In this document: positions 1-5,423 of the stretch, in pieces
Numbering within the stretch: position 1 is the first letter of the stretch
Layout: every line of letters starts with the position of its first letter
Assembly: GCA_021808875.1 (NCBI GenBank)
Contig: JAKBAU010000194.1
Span: 1-7,102, forward strand
From: Pseudomonadota bacterium
Lineage (GTDB): Bacteria > Pseudomonadota > Alphaproteobacteria > Micropepsales > Micropepsaceae
Direction: 5' to 3'
DNA: 7,102 nt
Notes under the pieces: generated by a model
Database searches by the model: none
What the model was told of the DNA's origin: nothing
The model's input: the letters and a program-made list of their open reading frames with translations, nothing else
Position numbers and translations under genes: made by a program

Positions 1-474
1 GTCGATCGTTGAAGCCACTACATTGGACGGCGCGACCCCCTCGACCGTGGCGAAGCGGAACCAGGCGGCAAGCGCCGTCTGTTCGAAATGCCCAAGCTGC
101 TCGCGCAACGCCTGCCATTCCGGTGCCAGCGTGACGCGGTGCGGCACCTGAACGCCAAGGCGGCGGAGGACGAAGCGCAACCCGGACAGCACAGCCGAAT
201 GGCGCTGGTCGCTGAGCCCGTAGCCGGCCGGCGGCTTGGCGACGACCCGCGGTGAGAGAAAGGCCGGCGTCATGATCACGCTCGTGGCAGGCAGCCCGCA
301 CATCTTTACTGTGCCCGAGATCGCCGAGCGCAGGTCGCGCCGCCGGGTCTCGCTGAGATCCGTCCACGCCTCCACCAACCGCATCGCCTCGGCGGCGGTG
401 ATAGGCGCCGCCGACCCGATGCAAGTTGCCTGAACGGCCCTGAATGAAGTACTTTCATGGTCATTGAAGTCCAT
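1..474 (-). CDS. Tyrosine-type recombinase/integrase, N-terminal part (runs off the left edge)
   Basis: An open frame of 158 codons runs without a stop from the start codon at 474 to the window edge, so only the N-terminus is visible. The ATG at 474 has a clear Shine-Dalgarno (GGAGG, 484-480) five bases upstream. An in-frame ATG at 486 lacks a ribosome site and is less likely. The layout resembles the N-terminal half of a tyrosine recombinase family common in Alphaproteobacteria. An Arg-rich helix (RRRDLRSAIS, residues 44-53) is followed by a Leu-Pro segment, then GLSDQRHSAVLSGLRFVLRRLG (86-107) in the position of the usual GLS...N..S.L..AL stretch. Next comes LAPEWQALREQL...WFRFATVEGVAP (116-149), which looks like the core-binding domain. 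The catalytic R...HxxR...Y residues would lie outside the window, so activity cannot be judged. The family call is from pattern memory and is moderately secure. It lies downstream of an excisionase-like HTH gene on the same strand, which fits an integration module. Confidence 0.6.
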   Translation of the reverse strand, partial: MDFNDHESTSFRAVQATCIGSAAPITAAEAMRLVEAWTDLSETRRRDLRSAISGTVKMCGLPATSVIMTPAFLSPRVVAKPPAGYGLSDQRHSAVLSGLRFVLRRLGVQVPHRVTLAPEWQALREQLGHFEQTALAAWFRFATVEGVAPSNVVASTID

Positions 475-599
475 TTTATCCTCCATGTGGAAAAGATAGG
501 AATACGCCGGAAATTCGTAAATACACTATCAAACTAATCATCGCATTTAGTACAATCATGAATTGACGAAGTCCTTCTATTTTTCTGATAATATTGCGA
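475..599. other. AT-rich spacer between the HTH gene and the integrase gene
   Basis: This spacer is visibly much richer in A and T than the rest of the window. It lies between the stop of the HTH gene (600-602) and the integrase start (474). It probably carries the integrase promoter on the minus strand, but I found no convincing -35/-10 pair. The heptamer ATATTGC occurs at 591-597 and again at 604-610, the second copy overlapping the end of the HTH gene. No GC hairpin with a T-tract that would terminate the HTH transcript is visible. A recombinase or HTH-protein binding site here is possible but not shown. Confidence 0.4.
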
Positions 600-1028
600 T
601 TATATATTGCTGTCTGGCTCTTCGCCGAGCGGGTCTTTGTCCGCCTCACTGAGAAGCGCCATCACCTCATCCTCGATGAAGAAGATTGACCGGCCGATAC
701 GGCTGGCACGCAGAAGCCCCCGGCTCCGCCAATTGCGCACGGTCCTCTCCGTCCGGCCAAAAAATGCCGCCACTTCGGCGACCGTCAGCAGCTTTGGCCG
801 ACCGTGCCTCGAGGTGTCGGGGGCCGAAATTGCCGCGACTATCTCGCCAGCTGTCGATCTCTCGGGTTGCTGCTCACGGTGGTCGGTAGGTCCAACCGCC
901 GACCGGAGATTTTGGCCTGACGAGGAGGAACAACGCGGAACCGGAGCAACGGCTGACGGCTCCCGCCTCTGCAATTCGTAGGATGGCGCGGGCCGTGATT
1001 TAGGTTCGGCTGAGATAGGATCGGGCAT
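600..1028 (-). CDS. Excisionase/MerR-like helix-turn-helix DNA-binding protein
   Basis: The product is 142 aa from the ATG at 1028. Residues 1 to about 75 are rich in Pro, Ser, Arg and Gln and look disordered. A single winged-HTH-type domain follows: LLTVAEVAAFFGRTERTVRN (residues 80-99), then WRSRGLL and an IGRSIFFIEDEVMALL wing/helix. This is the pattern of the HTH_17/excisionase family (VxEvAaxfgxserTVrnW...GLl...R.grsi.f..xev). Such proteins bend DNA as recombination directionality factors, or act as small regulators. The start rests on GGAGG (1038-1034) five bases before the ATG at 1028. The ATG at 1031 is only two bases from it, and a GTG at 1052 overlaps the same frame without its own site. 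The gene precedes the integrase on the same strand, so a role as accessory factor or regulator of integration is the natural inference. It is longer than typical Xis proteins (around 70 aa) because of the N-terminal tail. Confidence 0.75.
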   Translation of the reverse strand: MPDPISAEPKSRPAPSYELQRREPSAVAPVPRCSSSSGQNLRSAVGPTDHREQQPERSTAGEIVAAISAPDTSRHGRPKLLTVAEVAAFFGRTERTVRNWRSRGLLRASRIGRSIFFIEDEVMALLSEADKDPLGEEPDSNI

Positions 1029-1033
1029 CATGA

Positions 1034-1038
1034 CCTCC
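1034..1038 (-). promoter_or_regulatory. Shine-Dalgarno deciding the start of the HTH gene
   Basis: GGAGG on the minus strand sits five bases upstream of the ATG at 1028 and two bases upstream of the ATG at 1031. The spacing favours 1028 as the start. It also argues against the GTG at 1052, which lies upstream of this site. Confidence 0.6.
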
Positions 1039-1068
1039 GGTATTGAGGTCACCCAATCAGATCGTCGT

Positions 1069-1240
1069 CGGTCGCCGCGGCTACAGGAAAATGCAGGCGC
1101 AAAAAATTAGCTGCGGATGTCGATTCCCCGTTTCACTCCCCGGGTATTGACGCGGCGACCGCGATCTGTGCGGCGCCCGCGTCGTCTCGGTCAGATATGC
1201 CAAACGCAGGATTTTAAAATTCGTCTCGCCGCGGCGACCG
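1069..1240. repeat. Three copies of CGGTCGCCGCG upstream of the HTH gene
   Basis: The 11-mer CGGTCGCCGCG occurs on the plus strand at 1069-1079. It occurs as its reverse complement at 1151-1161 and at 1230-1240. The latter two are in the same orientation, 79 bases apart; the first is inverted. All copies are exact. They lie upstream of the HTH gene, so they could be binding sites for that protein or for the integrase. That function is inference only. Confidence 0.55.
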
Positions 1241-1251
1241 TAATTCGGTCG
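1235..1251. repeat. Perfect inverted repeat CGACCG-TAATT-CGGTCG
   Basis: A 6-bp perfect inverted repeat with a 5-base AT-rich centre overlaps the third copy of the 11-bp repeat. The size and AT centre fit a dimeric operator or a recombinase core site. It is about 210 bases upstream of the HTH start, which is far for a simple autorepression operator unless the promoter is distal. Confidence 0.4.
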
Positions 1252-1807
1252 AACTGAGCAGCGGCCGCAAGGCTGTCTCGGCGGACGGACCGGCCCGAGA
1301 CTCCTCTCCACCAGGTGATCAGGAGCAAATGCGAGGTCCCCACCCCGGCGCCTCCGGGGCAAGTGACTGACGGCCTCAACCCGGCTCCGGCAAGCCCGGC
1401 GGGATGCCCGATGTCAAAACAAGGTGTGCGGCGCGTGGCACTCAATTGCGCGCAATTCCGCCGGGCTCTCTCCCGCCACACCGGCATTCGCCGCAGACGC
1501 GGACCACTCCGGCCCTCCCGACGGCGGTCGCCCGCCCAGGGAGTAGTCGAGACCATATATGCCTGCTGTGCGGGCTGCAGCGCGAGGGGTCAGACCCTCA
1601 TCAGCGTCGCGAGACGCCGAACTGCAGGGCAGACGGACTGGCCCACCGGTGAAACGGGCGTCTCGACGATAGGCGGATGGAACAGGCGACTCCGAGTTTC
1701 CGCGCGCCCGCCACCGGCAGGCAGGATACGCGGAGGCGGACCCTTGGCCAAATGTGAACATGGGTCTGCTGACTTCAGGAAAGCATTTGGTGTTAGCTGT
1801 TCGGGAG

Positions 1808-1809
1808 TA
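1808..1809. repeat. Left TA target-site duplication of the IS
   Basis: TA at 1808-1809 abuts the left inverted repeat and matches the TA at 2670-2671 next to the right inverted repeat. Removing the IS and one TA gives a reconstructed target GGGAG-TA-GCATG. A short TA duplication fits the IS427 group. Confidence 0.6.
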
Positions 1810-1826
1810 GGAAGCGTGGACAAACC
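1810..1826 (+). repeat. Left terminal inverted repeat of the IS
   Basis: The 17 bases GGAAGCGTGGACAAACC match the complement of 2653-2669 except at the fourth position (A here, G there). The homology stops outside the flanking TA and weakens after position 1826. Confidence 0.8.
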
Positions 1827-1893
1827 GCACGGAGGGATTCCCACGACGCGGTGAGATGTGATTCGACACTGACTTCTGGGACGGAGGTCAGCG

Positions 1894-2672
1894 TTGGTTC
1901 GTGGATTGATGAGCGACGAAGAATGGGCGTTTTTCAGGCCATTTCTGGCTGAGCCTGGAGCGGTAGGGGGCCGACCGCCCACGGACCATCGCCGCGTGCT
2001 GGACGCGATTTTCTGGATTGCCCGGACCGGCGCTCCGTGGCGGGATCTGCCGGCGGAACTTGGAAGATGGAACTCCGTGCACCGACAATTCCGGCGCTGG
2101 ACCGTGAGCGGGATCTGGGACGTGATGCTCGAAGCCCTGGCCGATGGCGGCGGTCCGGCGGATGCCTTGCAGATGATCGACAGCACCATCGTCCGGGCGC
2201 ACCATTGCGCCGCCGGCTTAAAAAGGGGACTCAGAGCCAGGCTCTTGGCCGTTCTCGAGGTGGTTTCTCGACCAAGATCCATCTCCGCGCCAATGCCGAG
2301 GGGTTGCCCATCGGCATCATCCTGAGCCCCGGCGAGGCTCACGACAGCACGGCTTATGCCGACCTGATGGATGAGCGCGACAGTGACCCCGGCATCCTGC
2401 TCGCTGATCGGGGATATGACAGCGACGCCATCAGGCAGGACGCACGCGACCGCGGGACAATCCCCGAAATTCCAACCAAGAGAAACCGTCGCATCCAGCA
2501 TTCCGTCGATCGCCCTCTCTACGCATTGCGCAATCGCATCGAGCGCTGCTTCAACAAACTCAAGAACAGCCGCCGGATCGCCACCAGATACGATCAAACC
2601 GCCAGCAGCTTCCTCGGATTCACCCTCCTCGCCTCAATCCGCCTCTGGTTCAGGTTTGTCCACGCCTCCTAG
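1894..2672 (+). CDS. IS5-family (IS427 group) transposase, made by a -1 frameshift
   Basis: The 5' frame (1894-2325) and the 3' frame (open from before the shift to 2672) join by a -1 shift near 2220-2225, where TTAAAAAGGGG offers a slippery A5G4 run. The fused product is about 259 aa, a normal length for the group. It cuts and joins the element's ends by DDE chemistry. The N-terminus (GLMSDEEWAFFRPFL...GRPPTDHR...DAIFWIARTGAPWRDLP) is the DUF4096-like domain. The catalytic residues are D in MIDSTIVRAHH before the shift, D in LLADRGYDSD, and E in LRNRIERCFNKLKNSRR. The start is taken as TTG 1894, because GGAGG (1883-1887) is six bases upstream and the frame then begins (M)VRGLMSDEEW, like related proteins. 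ATG 1909 is the alternative. Without frameshifting, the first frame would give a 143-aa product lacking the second D and the E. The stop codon TAG uses the TA duplication outside the IS. Confidence 0.85.
2218..2228 (+). promoter_or_regulatory. Likely programmed -1 frameshift site in the transposase
   Basis: The sequence TTAAAAAGGGG lies where the family alignment must change frame. The zero frame reads TTA AAA AGG, and after a -1 slip the next codons are AAG GGG ACT. The joined product reads AAGLKKGTQSQALGRSRGGF, which matches the conserved family join. The A-run followed by G is a typical slippery tract in IS elements. A simple indel mutation is the alternative. Confidence 0.65.
2653..2669 (-). 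repeat. Right terminal inverted repeat of the IS
   Basis: The complement reads GGAGGCGTGGACAAACC and pairs with 1810-1826 at 16 of 17 positions. The repeat also encodes the last transposase residues (FVHAS), so coding and transposase-binding functions overlap here. Confidence 0.8.
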
Positions 2673-2742
2673 CATGATCGGATGCTTCAGTCCGTCGCAG
2701 ACGGCATAAGTCACTGAGTAATCCAAATTATCTTGCGACTTG
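2673..2742. other. Short spacer between the IS and the end of the restriction operon
   Basis: These 70 bases follow the minus-strand stop at 2743. They contain a small hairpin, CCGTC-GCA-GACGG (2692-2704), without a T-tract, so it is at best a weak terminator. On the minus strand the bases translate in one frame to YAVCDGLKHPIML just before the IS junction. This resembles the YAVCDG...P..MLL stretch of IS5-type transposases and may be a relic of an older element. That match is only about a dozen residues. Confidence 0.3.
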
Positions 2743-3270
2743 TCATTGCGGCGTCTCAGCCGGCGTGTCGGTTTCGCGGCGCAGCTGGTCGCATGCCTCA
2801 CGGTATCGTTCGAGCCAGGTCGGCCCATAGGCCTCGGCCAAATCCAAGTGGCTATAGTCAGGCAAGAGGCGGCGCATGTCGCCGTCCTTGTGGGGTTGGC
2901 CTTTGCGACCTGGCCGCGCGAGCCAAGTCTGATGAGAAATACGCAGCACCTCGGCGACCACGGCACTCGGCACGACGAAGGTGTCAGGGAGCGCGCGAGC
3001 GTCAGTCGGGAACGACAAAAACACGTAGAAAAGGCTCGCGCCCTTGATGCTCTCGTGCTTGGCTTTCATGTGCCAGCCGCCATCGCTGCCAAGCTGGCGG
3101 CGTGTCTTCACCTGAATGGCGCACGCGCGTTGGCCAATCTCATCGGTGACGACAATGTCGGCGGTCGGTACGCCGACTGGCGCGAGTGCGGCAATCAACC
3201 CCTGCCGCAGAAGTTGCGACATGACGTAGTGCTCGCCAGAAGCCCCGAGAAGTGATGAAGGAGAAGGCAT
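2743..3270 (-). CDS. Restriction-linked protein with a PD-(D/E)XK-like nuclease pattern
   Basis: The product is 175 aa with no signal peptide or membrane segment. I do not recognise a named family. The N-terminal half shows the layout of a PD-(D/E)XK nuclease core. Helix GASGEHYVMSQLL (residues 9-21) carries E13. The segment PTADIVVTD has D38, and the strand ACAIQVKTRR gives QxK at 53-55, so Q replaces the more usual E or D of the motif. A conserved-looking GSDGGWHMKAKHE (61-73) and a Trp/Arg-rich C-terminal half follow, rich in HKDGDMRRLLPDY-type residues. The gene is the last in the hsdM-hsdS-mrr series, 81 bases after mrr on the same strand. This suggests an accessory nuclease or regulator of restriction, or an independent passenger. 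The start has no standard ribosome site. A GGATG lies ten bases upstream, inside a small hairpin. Enzymatic activity is inferred from the motif pattern only. Confidence 0.65.
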   Translation of the reverse strand: MPSPSSLLGASGEHYVMSQLLRQGLIAALAPVGVPTADIVVTDEIGQRACAIQVKTRRQLGSDGGWHMKAKHESIKGASLFYVFLSFPTDARALPDTFVVPSAVVAEVLRISHQTWLARPGRKGQPHKDGDMRRLLPDYSHLDLAEAYGPTWLERYREACDQLRRETDTPAETPQ

Positions 3271-3271
3271 G

Positions 3272-3285
3272 GGATGTACGCATCC
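3272..3285 (-). promoter_or_regulatory. Hairpin just upstream of the nuclease-like gene's start codon
   Basis: On the minus strand GGATG-CGTA-CATCC forms a perfect 5-bp stem with a 4-base loop, ending one base before the ATG at 3270. The first arm, GGATG, is the only Shine-Dalgarno-like sequence near this start, so folding would hide it. It might control translation, be a small operator, or be chance. Confidence 0.35.
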
Positions 3286-3351
3286 GTTGTTGAGTGCGAT
3301 GACTAGCTGAAGGCGCTGTAGGCAAATTGCTTCATGCTGCGAGGCTTGGAA

Positions 3352-4281
3352 CTATTCGAAGAAGTCCTCGTCGATTTTCTTGACGTGAAAGGTCTCCTCA
3401 ATCCGGCAGCCCATATCGTGCCGAATCATGAGGCGGGTCAGGTGGTCGCCATCGACCAGGACGATACGCTTGCTCAGATAATCGGCTGTTTCGCGGGCGC
3501 TGGCGGTGAAGGTCGAGGTGGTGACGAACAGGCCCTTGGCGGCTTTGTGGCGGTCGAGGCTGCCGAAGAAATCGCGGATCGCGCCCGAGCCCACGGTGTT
3601 GCCAGCGGCATAGCGCTTGGCCTGCACATAGACGCGGTCGAGGCCGAGGGCGTCCTGGTCGATGACGCCGTCGACGCCATCGTCTCCGCTGCGGCCGAGG
3701 GCGCGGCCGGCATCGGATACCGAGCCGCCATAGCCCATCCTGACCAGCAGGCTCACGATCAGGCGTTCGAAGAATTCGGGCGGTGCCGCGCGAACGCGGT
3801 CGAGCAGGTCCTGCGCCAGTGCCGCCTCGATCTGCCGGTGCGCGGCGCGCATGGTTTCGTCCGGAGTCTGGCCGTTTTCGTCCTCGCCGCCGGGGGATGG
3901 TGTGGCGGGGTCGGATTGTGCTGTCGTGCGGTCGGTGAACTGGCGGAATTCCGCGAACTGGCCGAGAAACCGGTTATCGATCCGGTCGGGCTGGCCGGCC
4001 AGAACCTCATTGCCTCGCGCCGTGATCCGGAAATGGCCGCGCCGCGTGTTTTCGATCAGCCCGGCCTTGGCGAGGTAGGTCTTGGCCCAATGAACGCGGT
4101 TGGCGAACAGGGTTTGCCGCCCGGAGGGCAGCAGGGCGGCCCTCGCGGCCTCACTCAGCGAAAGCCTGTCCGCGAGGTGCCGAACCGCCTCGCCAATCCG
4201 CACCTCGCCGCGTTCGGCGAGACGCAGAACCGGCAGCATCAGGCTTTGATAGTCGGGGATTTCGGTGGCGGGGTCGGTCAT
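3352..4281 (-). CDS. mrr: Mrr-family restriction endonuclease
   Basis: The product is 309 aa, full length for Mrr proteins. Residues 10 to about 90 form the N-terminal Mrr_N winged-helix-like domain (YQSLMLPVLRLAERGEVRIG...HWAKTYLAKAGLIENTRRGHFRIT..G), which is thought to bind DNA. An acidic, Pro-rich linker (about 118-142) leads to the catalytic Mrr_cat domain: FFERLIVSLLVRMGYGG (170-186), the metal-binding region GRSGDDGVDGVIDQD (196-210) and VYVQAKRY (217-224) with QAK at 220-222. The last two make a PD-(D/E)XK site in its usual Mrr form. LFVTTSTFTASA (251-262) is another Mrr_cat signature. Mrr enzymes usually cut methylated DNA. Here the ATG overlaps the hsdS stop by four bases (ATGA, 4281-4278), so it is probably translated by coupling. 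A GGAGG 13 bases upstream is too distant to be a good site. It occupies the place where hsdR might be expected. All key residues are present. Confidence 0.9.
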   Translation of the reverse strand: MTDPATEIPDYQSLMLPVLRLAERGEVRIGEAVRHLADRLSLSEAARAALLPSGRQTLFANRVHWAKTYLAKAGLIENTRRGHFRITARGNEVLAGQPDRIDNRFLGQFAEFRQFTDRTTAQSDPATPSPGGEDENGQTPDETMRAAHRQIEAALAQDLLDRVRAAPPEFFERLIVSLLVRMGYGGSVSDAGRALGRSGDDGVDGVIDQDALGLDRVYVQAKRYAAGNTVGSGAIRDFFGSLDRHKAAKGLFVTTSTFTASARETADYLSKRIVLVDGDHLTRLMIRHDMGCRIEETFHVKKIDEDFFE

Positions 4282-5423
4282 GCCGATCCGAACACCTCCG
4301 CCGAAAGCCCGGCGGCCATCGCCTCGGCCTTGGCGGCGGCGGCGTCGAGGGCGCGGGCTGTGGCTTCGATGCGTTGGGCCTGTCCGGCGAAGGCGGTTTG
4401 GAGCGGGAGGGGGGGAAGCATCGCCGGAAACGCAGTCAAAACGGCTGTTTCCAACTTTTTTGTGCCGTGCGCAGATTCGCGGACTTTCCCCAGTAGATAG
4501 TCATGCGCTGATTGAAGCAGCCATCGAAGGAATGTCGGATTAAGAGGCTGTTTCGGCACCAAGGCTTTCATATCTTGGTTAAGCGTGACCGCAATGCTGT
4601 TCATTCGGATCGGGACGGTGTGTGCAAGGATCATACCGCGCACCACAATCAAAATGCTGTCTTGAGGAATCATCCGTACAGGCGAGGCCGTCATCGCCTC
4701 TTCGGTAATCTTATCCTCGCTGTCAGAAATGATCGCGGGTTTCATGTCTTTGGGCGACACCCACGGGATACTGCCGCCCCAAAATTCTGGTCTTGACTTG
4801 GACGGTGTACCACCGCCGCTCAGCATTACGTGGCTGCCGAGCGGCTCGACCCGCCAAGCCTTCGGATTTGTGGCCGGGTCGCCGAACATGTCGAGGAAGA
4901 GGGCGGGGATGATGGCGCGGACCTTGGCGCGGGCGGCGTCGGCGCGGCGCCTGATCTCCGCCGCCCGGTCCAGCAGACCCACGATCCGCCGCTGTTCGTC
5001 GAGGGGTGGGAGGGGAATTCGAAGAGACGCTAAGTCATTGCGATTGATTGCGGCGAACGTACTGCCGTTTCCTTTGCGCTCTAACGTCGAGCGGGCGGCA
5101 ATGAGAGCCCAATGGATAAATCTGGCATCCGTTTTGTTGGAGTTTGGCCTGATCGCGGCCAAACCGCGCCCTATGCAGCACCTCTCGGCGGCAAGATTTG
5201 TTGGCCCTACTGGCGCGCGCACAGATATTAATATGTCGCCAGCCTCTGCGAGCTTCGTTGGTGCGGTGCACCATTTAACGGGTGTCGGATAAATTTCGCC
5301 AAACTCAGCCTTTCCTTGAAAGAAGGGAAGGCCGTTCCCTTTGTCATTATAACTGCTGCCCGGAGGTGACTGACCAGCTACGATAGTGGCCACCGAGCCG
5401 AGATCGACGGAAACAACTTTCAC
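4278..5423 (-). CDS. hsdS: Type I restriction-modification specificity subunit HsdS
   Basis: The product is 381 aa from the GTG at 5423. It determines which DNA sequence the methyltransferase recognises. Two target recognition domains are visible. TRD1 (about 1-136) begins VSVDLGSVATIVAGQSPPGS with GLPFFQGKAEFG (31-42). A central conserved helix starts at IPLPPLDEQRRIVGLLDRAA (136-155) and continues to about 180. TRD2 (about 190-336) has LSGGGTPSKSRPEFWGGSIP (201-220) and WVSPKDM (221-227). A C-terminal coiled-coil-like helix (about 343-375, Ala-rich) follows another LPPLPLQ segment. This two-TRD/two-helix design implies a bipartite recognition site. The frame is open upstream to 5663 inside hsdM, but the family-like sequence begins at the GTG. 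That codon has GGAGAGG (5434-5428) four bases away and overlaps the hsdM stop as GTGA. It overlaps mrr at its other end. Confidence 0.93.
   Translation of the reverse strand: MKVVSVDLGSVATIVAGQSPPGSSYNDKGNGLPFFQGKAEFGEIYPTPVKWCTAPTKLAEAGDILISVRAPVGPTNLAAERCCIGRGLAAIRPNSNKTDARFIHWALIAARSTLERKGNGSTFAAINRNDLASLRIPLPPLDEQRRIVGLLDRAAEIRRRADAARAKVRAIIPALFLDMFGDPATNPKAWRVEPLGSHVMLSGGGTPSKSRPEFWGGSIPWVSPKDMKPAIISDSEDKITEEAMTASPVRMIPQDSILIVVRGMILAHTVPIRMNSIAVTLNQDMKALVPKQPLNPTFLRWLLQSAHDYLLGKVRESAHGTKKLETAVLTAFPAMLPPLPLQTAFAGQAQRIEATARALDAAAAKAEAMAAGLSAEVFGSA
5420..5423 (-). promoter_or_regulatory. GTGA stop/start overlap coupling hsdM and hsdS
   Basis: The hsdS GTG (5423-5421) and the hsdM TGA (5422-5420) share bases, and hsdS has a ribosome site inside the end of hsdM. 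This fixes the hsdS start and indicates translational coupling that would keep the two subunits in proportion. The same arrangement (ATGA at 4281-4278) joins hsdS to mrr. Confidence 0.7.

Larger units (their letters stand above)
1029..1809. other. Non-genic or unassigned stretch with repeats and hairpins
   Basis: I find no gene I can support here. Several open frames of 80 to 180 codons overlap on both strands, but their translations are Arg/Pro/Ser/Cys-rich and show no recognisable domain, as expected of shadow frames in GC-rich DNA. What is visible: three copies of an 11-bp sequence and an inverted repeat at 1069-1251 (listed separately); a 10-bp palindrome ATTTTAAAAT at 1211-1220; a stem CCCCGG/CCGGGG with a 5-base loop at 1343-1359; and a compact palindrome GGGTC-A-GACCC at 1587-1597. 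No tRNA, rRNA or riboswitch consensus was recognised. The stretch may hold the promoter region of the HTH gene on its left and decayed sequence on its right, up to the insertion point of the IS at 1808-1809. Confidence 0.4.
1810..2669 (+). mobile_element. Complete insertion sequence, IS5 family, IS427 group (860 bp)
   Basis: The element is bounded by 17-bp terminal inverted repeats: GGAAGCGTGGACAAACC at 1810-1826, and the complement of 2653-2669, which reads GGAGGCGTGGACAAACC. They match at 16 of 17 positions. Each end is flanked by TA. The single transposase gene fills most of the element and is split into two overlapping frames, as in the IS427 group. The length, the TA duplication, the two-frame layout and an intact DDE triad agree with that group. 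Nothing looks damaged, so the element may be active. It sits between the unassigned region and the 3' end of the restriction operon. It is transcribed towards that operon, which runs on the opposite strand. Confidence 0.88.

Noticed and set aside
475..599. Sigma-70 promoter for the integrase
   Set aside because: The spacer is AT-rich, but no pair resembling TTGACA and TATAAT at 16-18 bases was convincing, so no promoter is placed.
1315..1854. 179-codon plus-strand open frame
   Set aside because: It crosses the left IS end, has no convincing ribosome site and is Arg/Pro/Cys-rich with no domain. It overlaps equally long frames on the other strand.
1590..2597. 335-codon minus-strand open frame
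   Set aside because: It runs antisense through the transposase and across the IS boundary, so it cannot be an ancestral gene. Composition is shadow-like.
2692..2704. Hairpin CCGTC-GCA-GACGG as a rho-independent terminator of the restriction operon
   Set aside because: The stem is only 5 bp and no T-tract follows on the minus strand. Support is too weak to call it a terminator.
3334..4500. 388-codon plus-strand open frame
   Set aside because: It lies antisense to mrr and the end of hsdS. Its translation is Gly/Ala/Val-rich without a domain, while the minus strand gives clear Mrr and HsdS motifs. It is a shadow frame.
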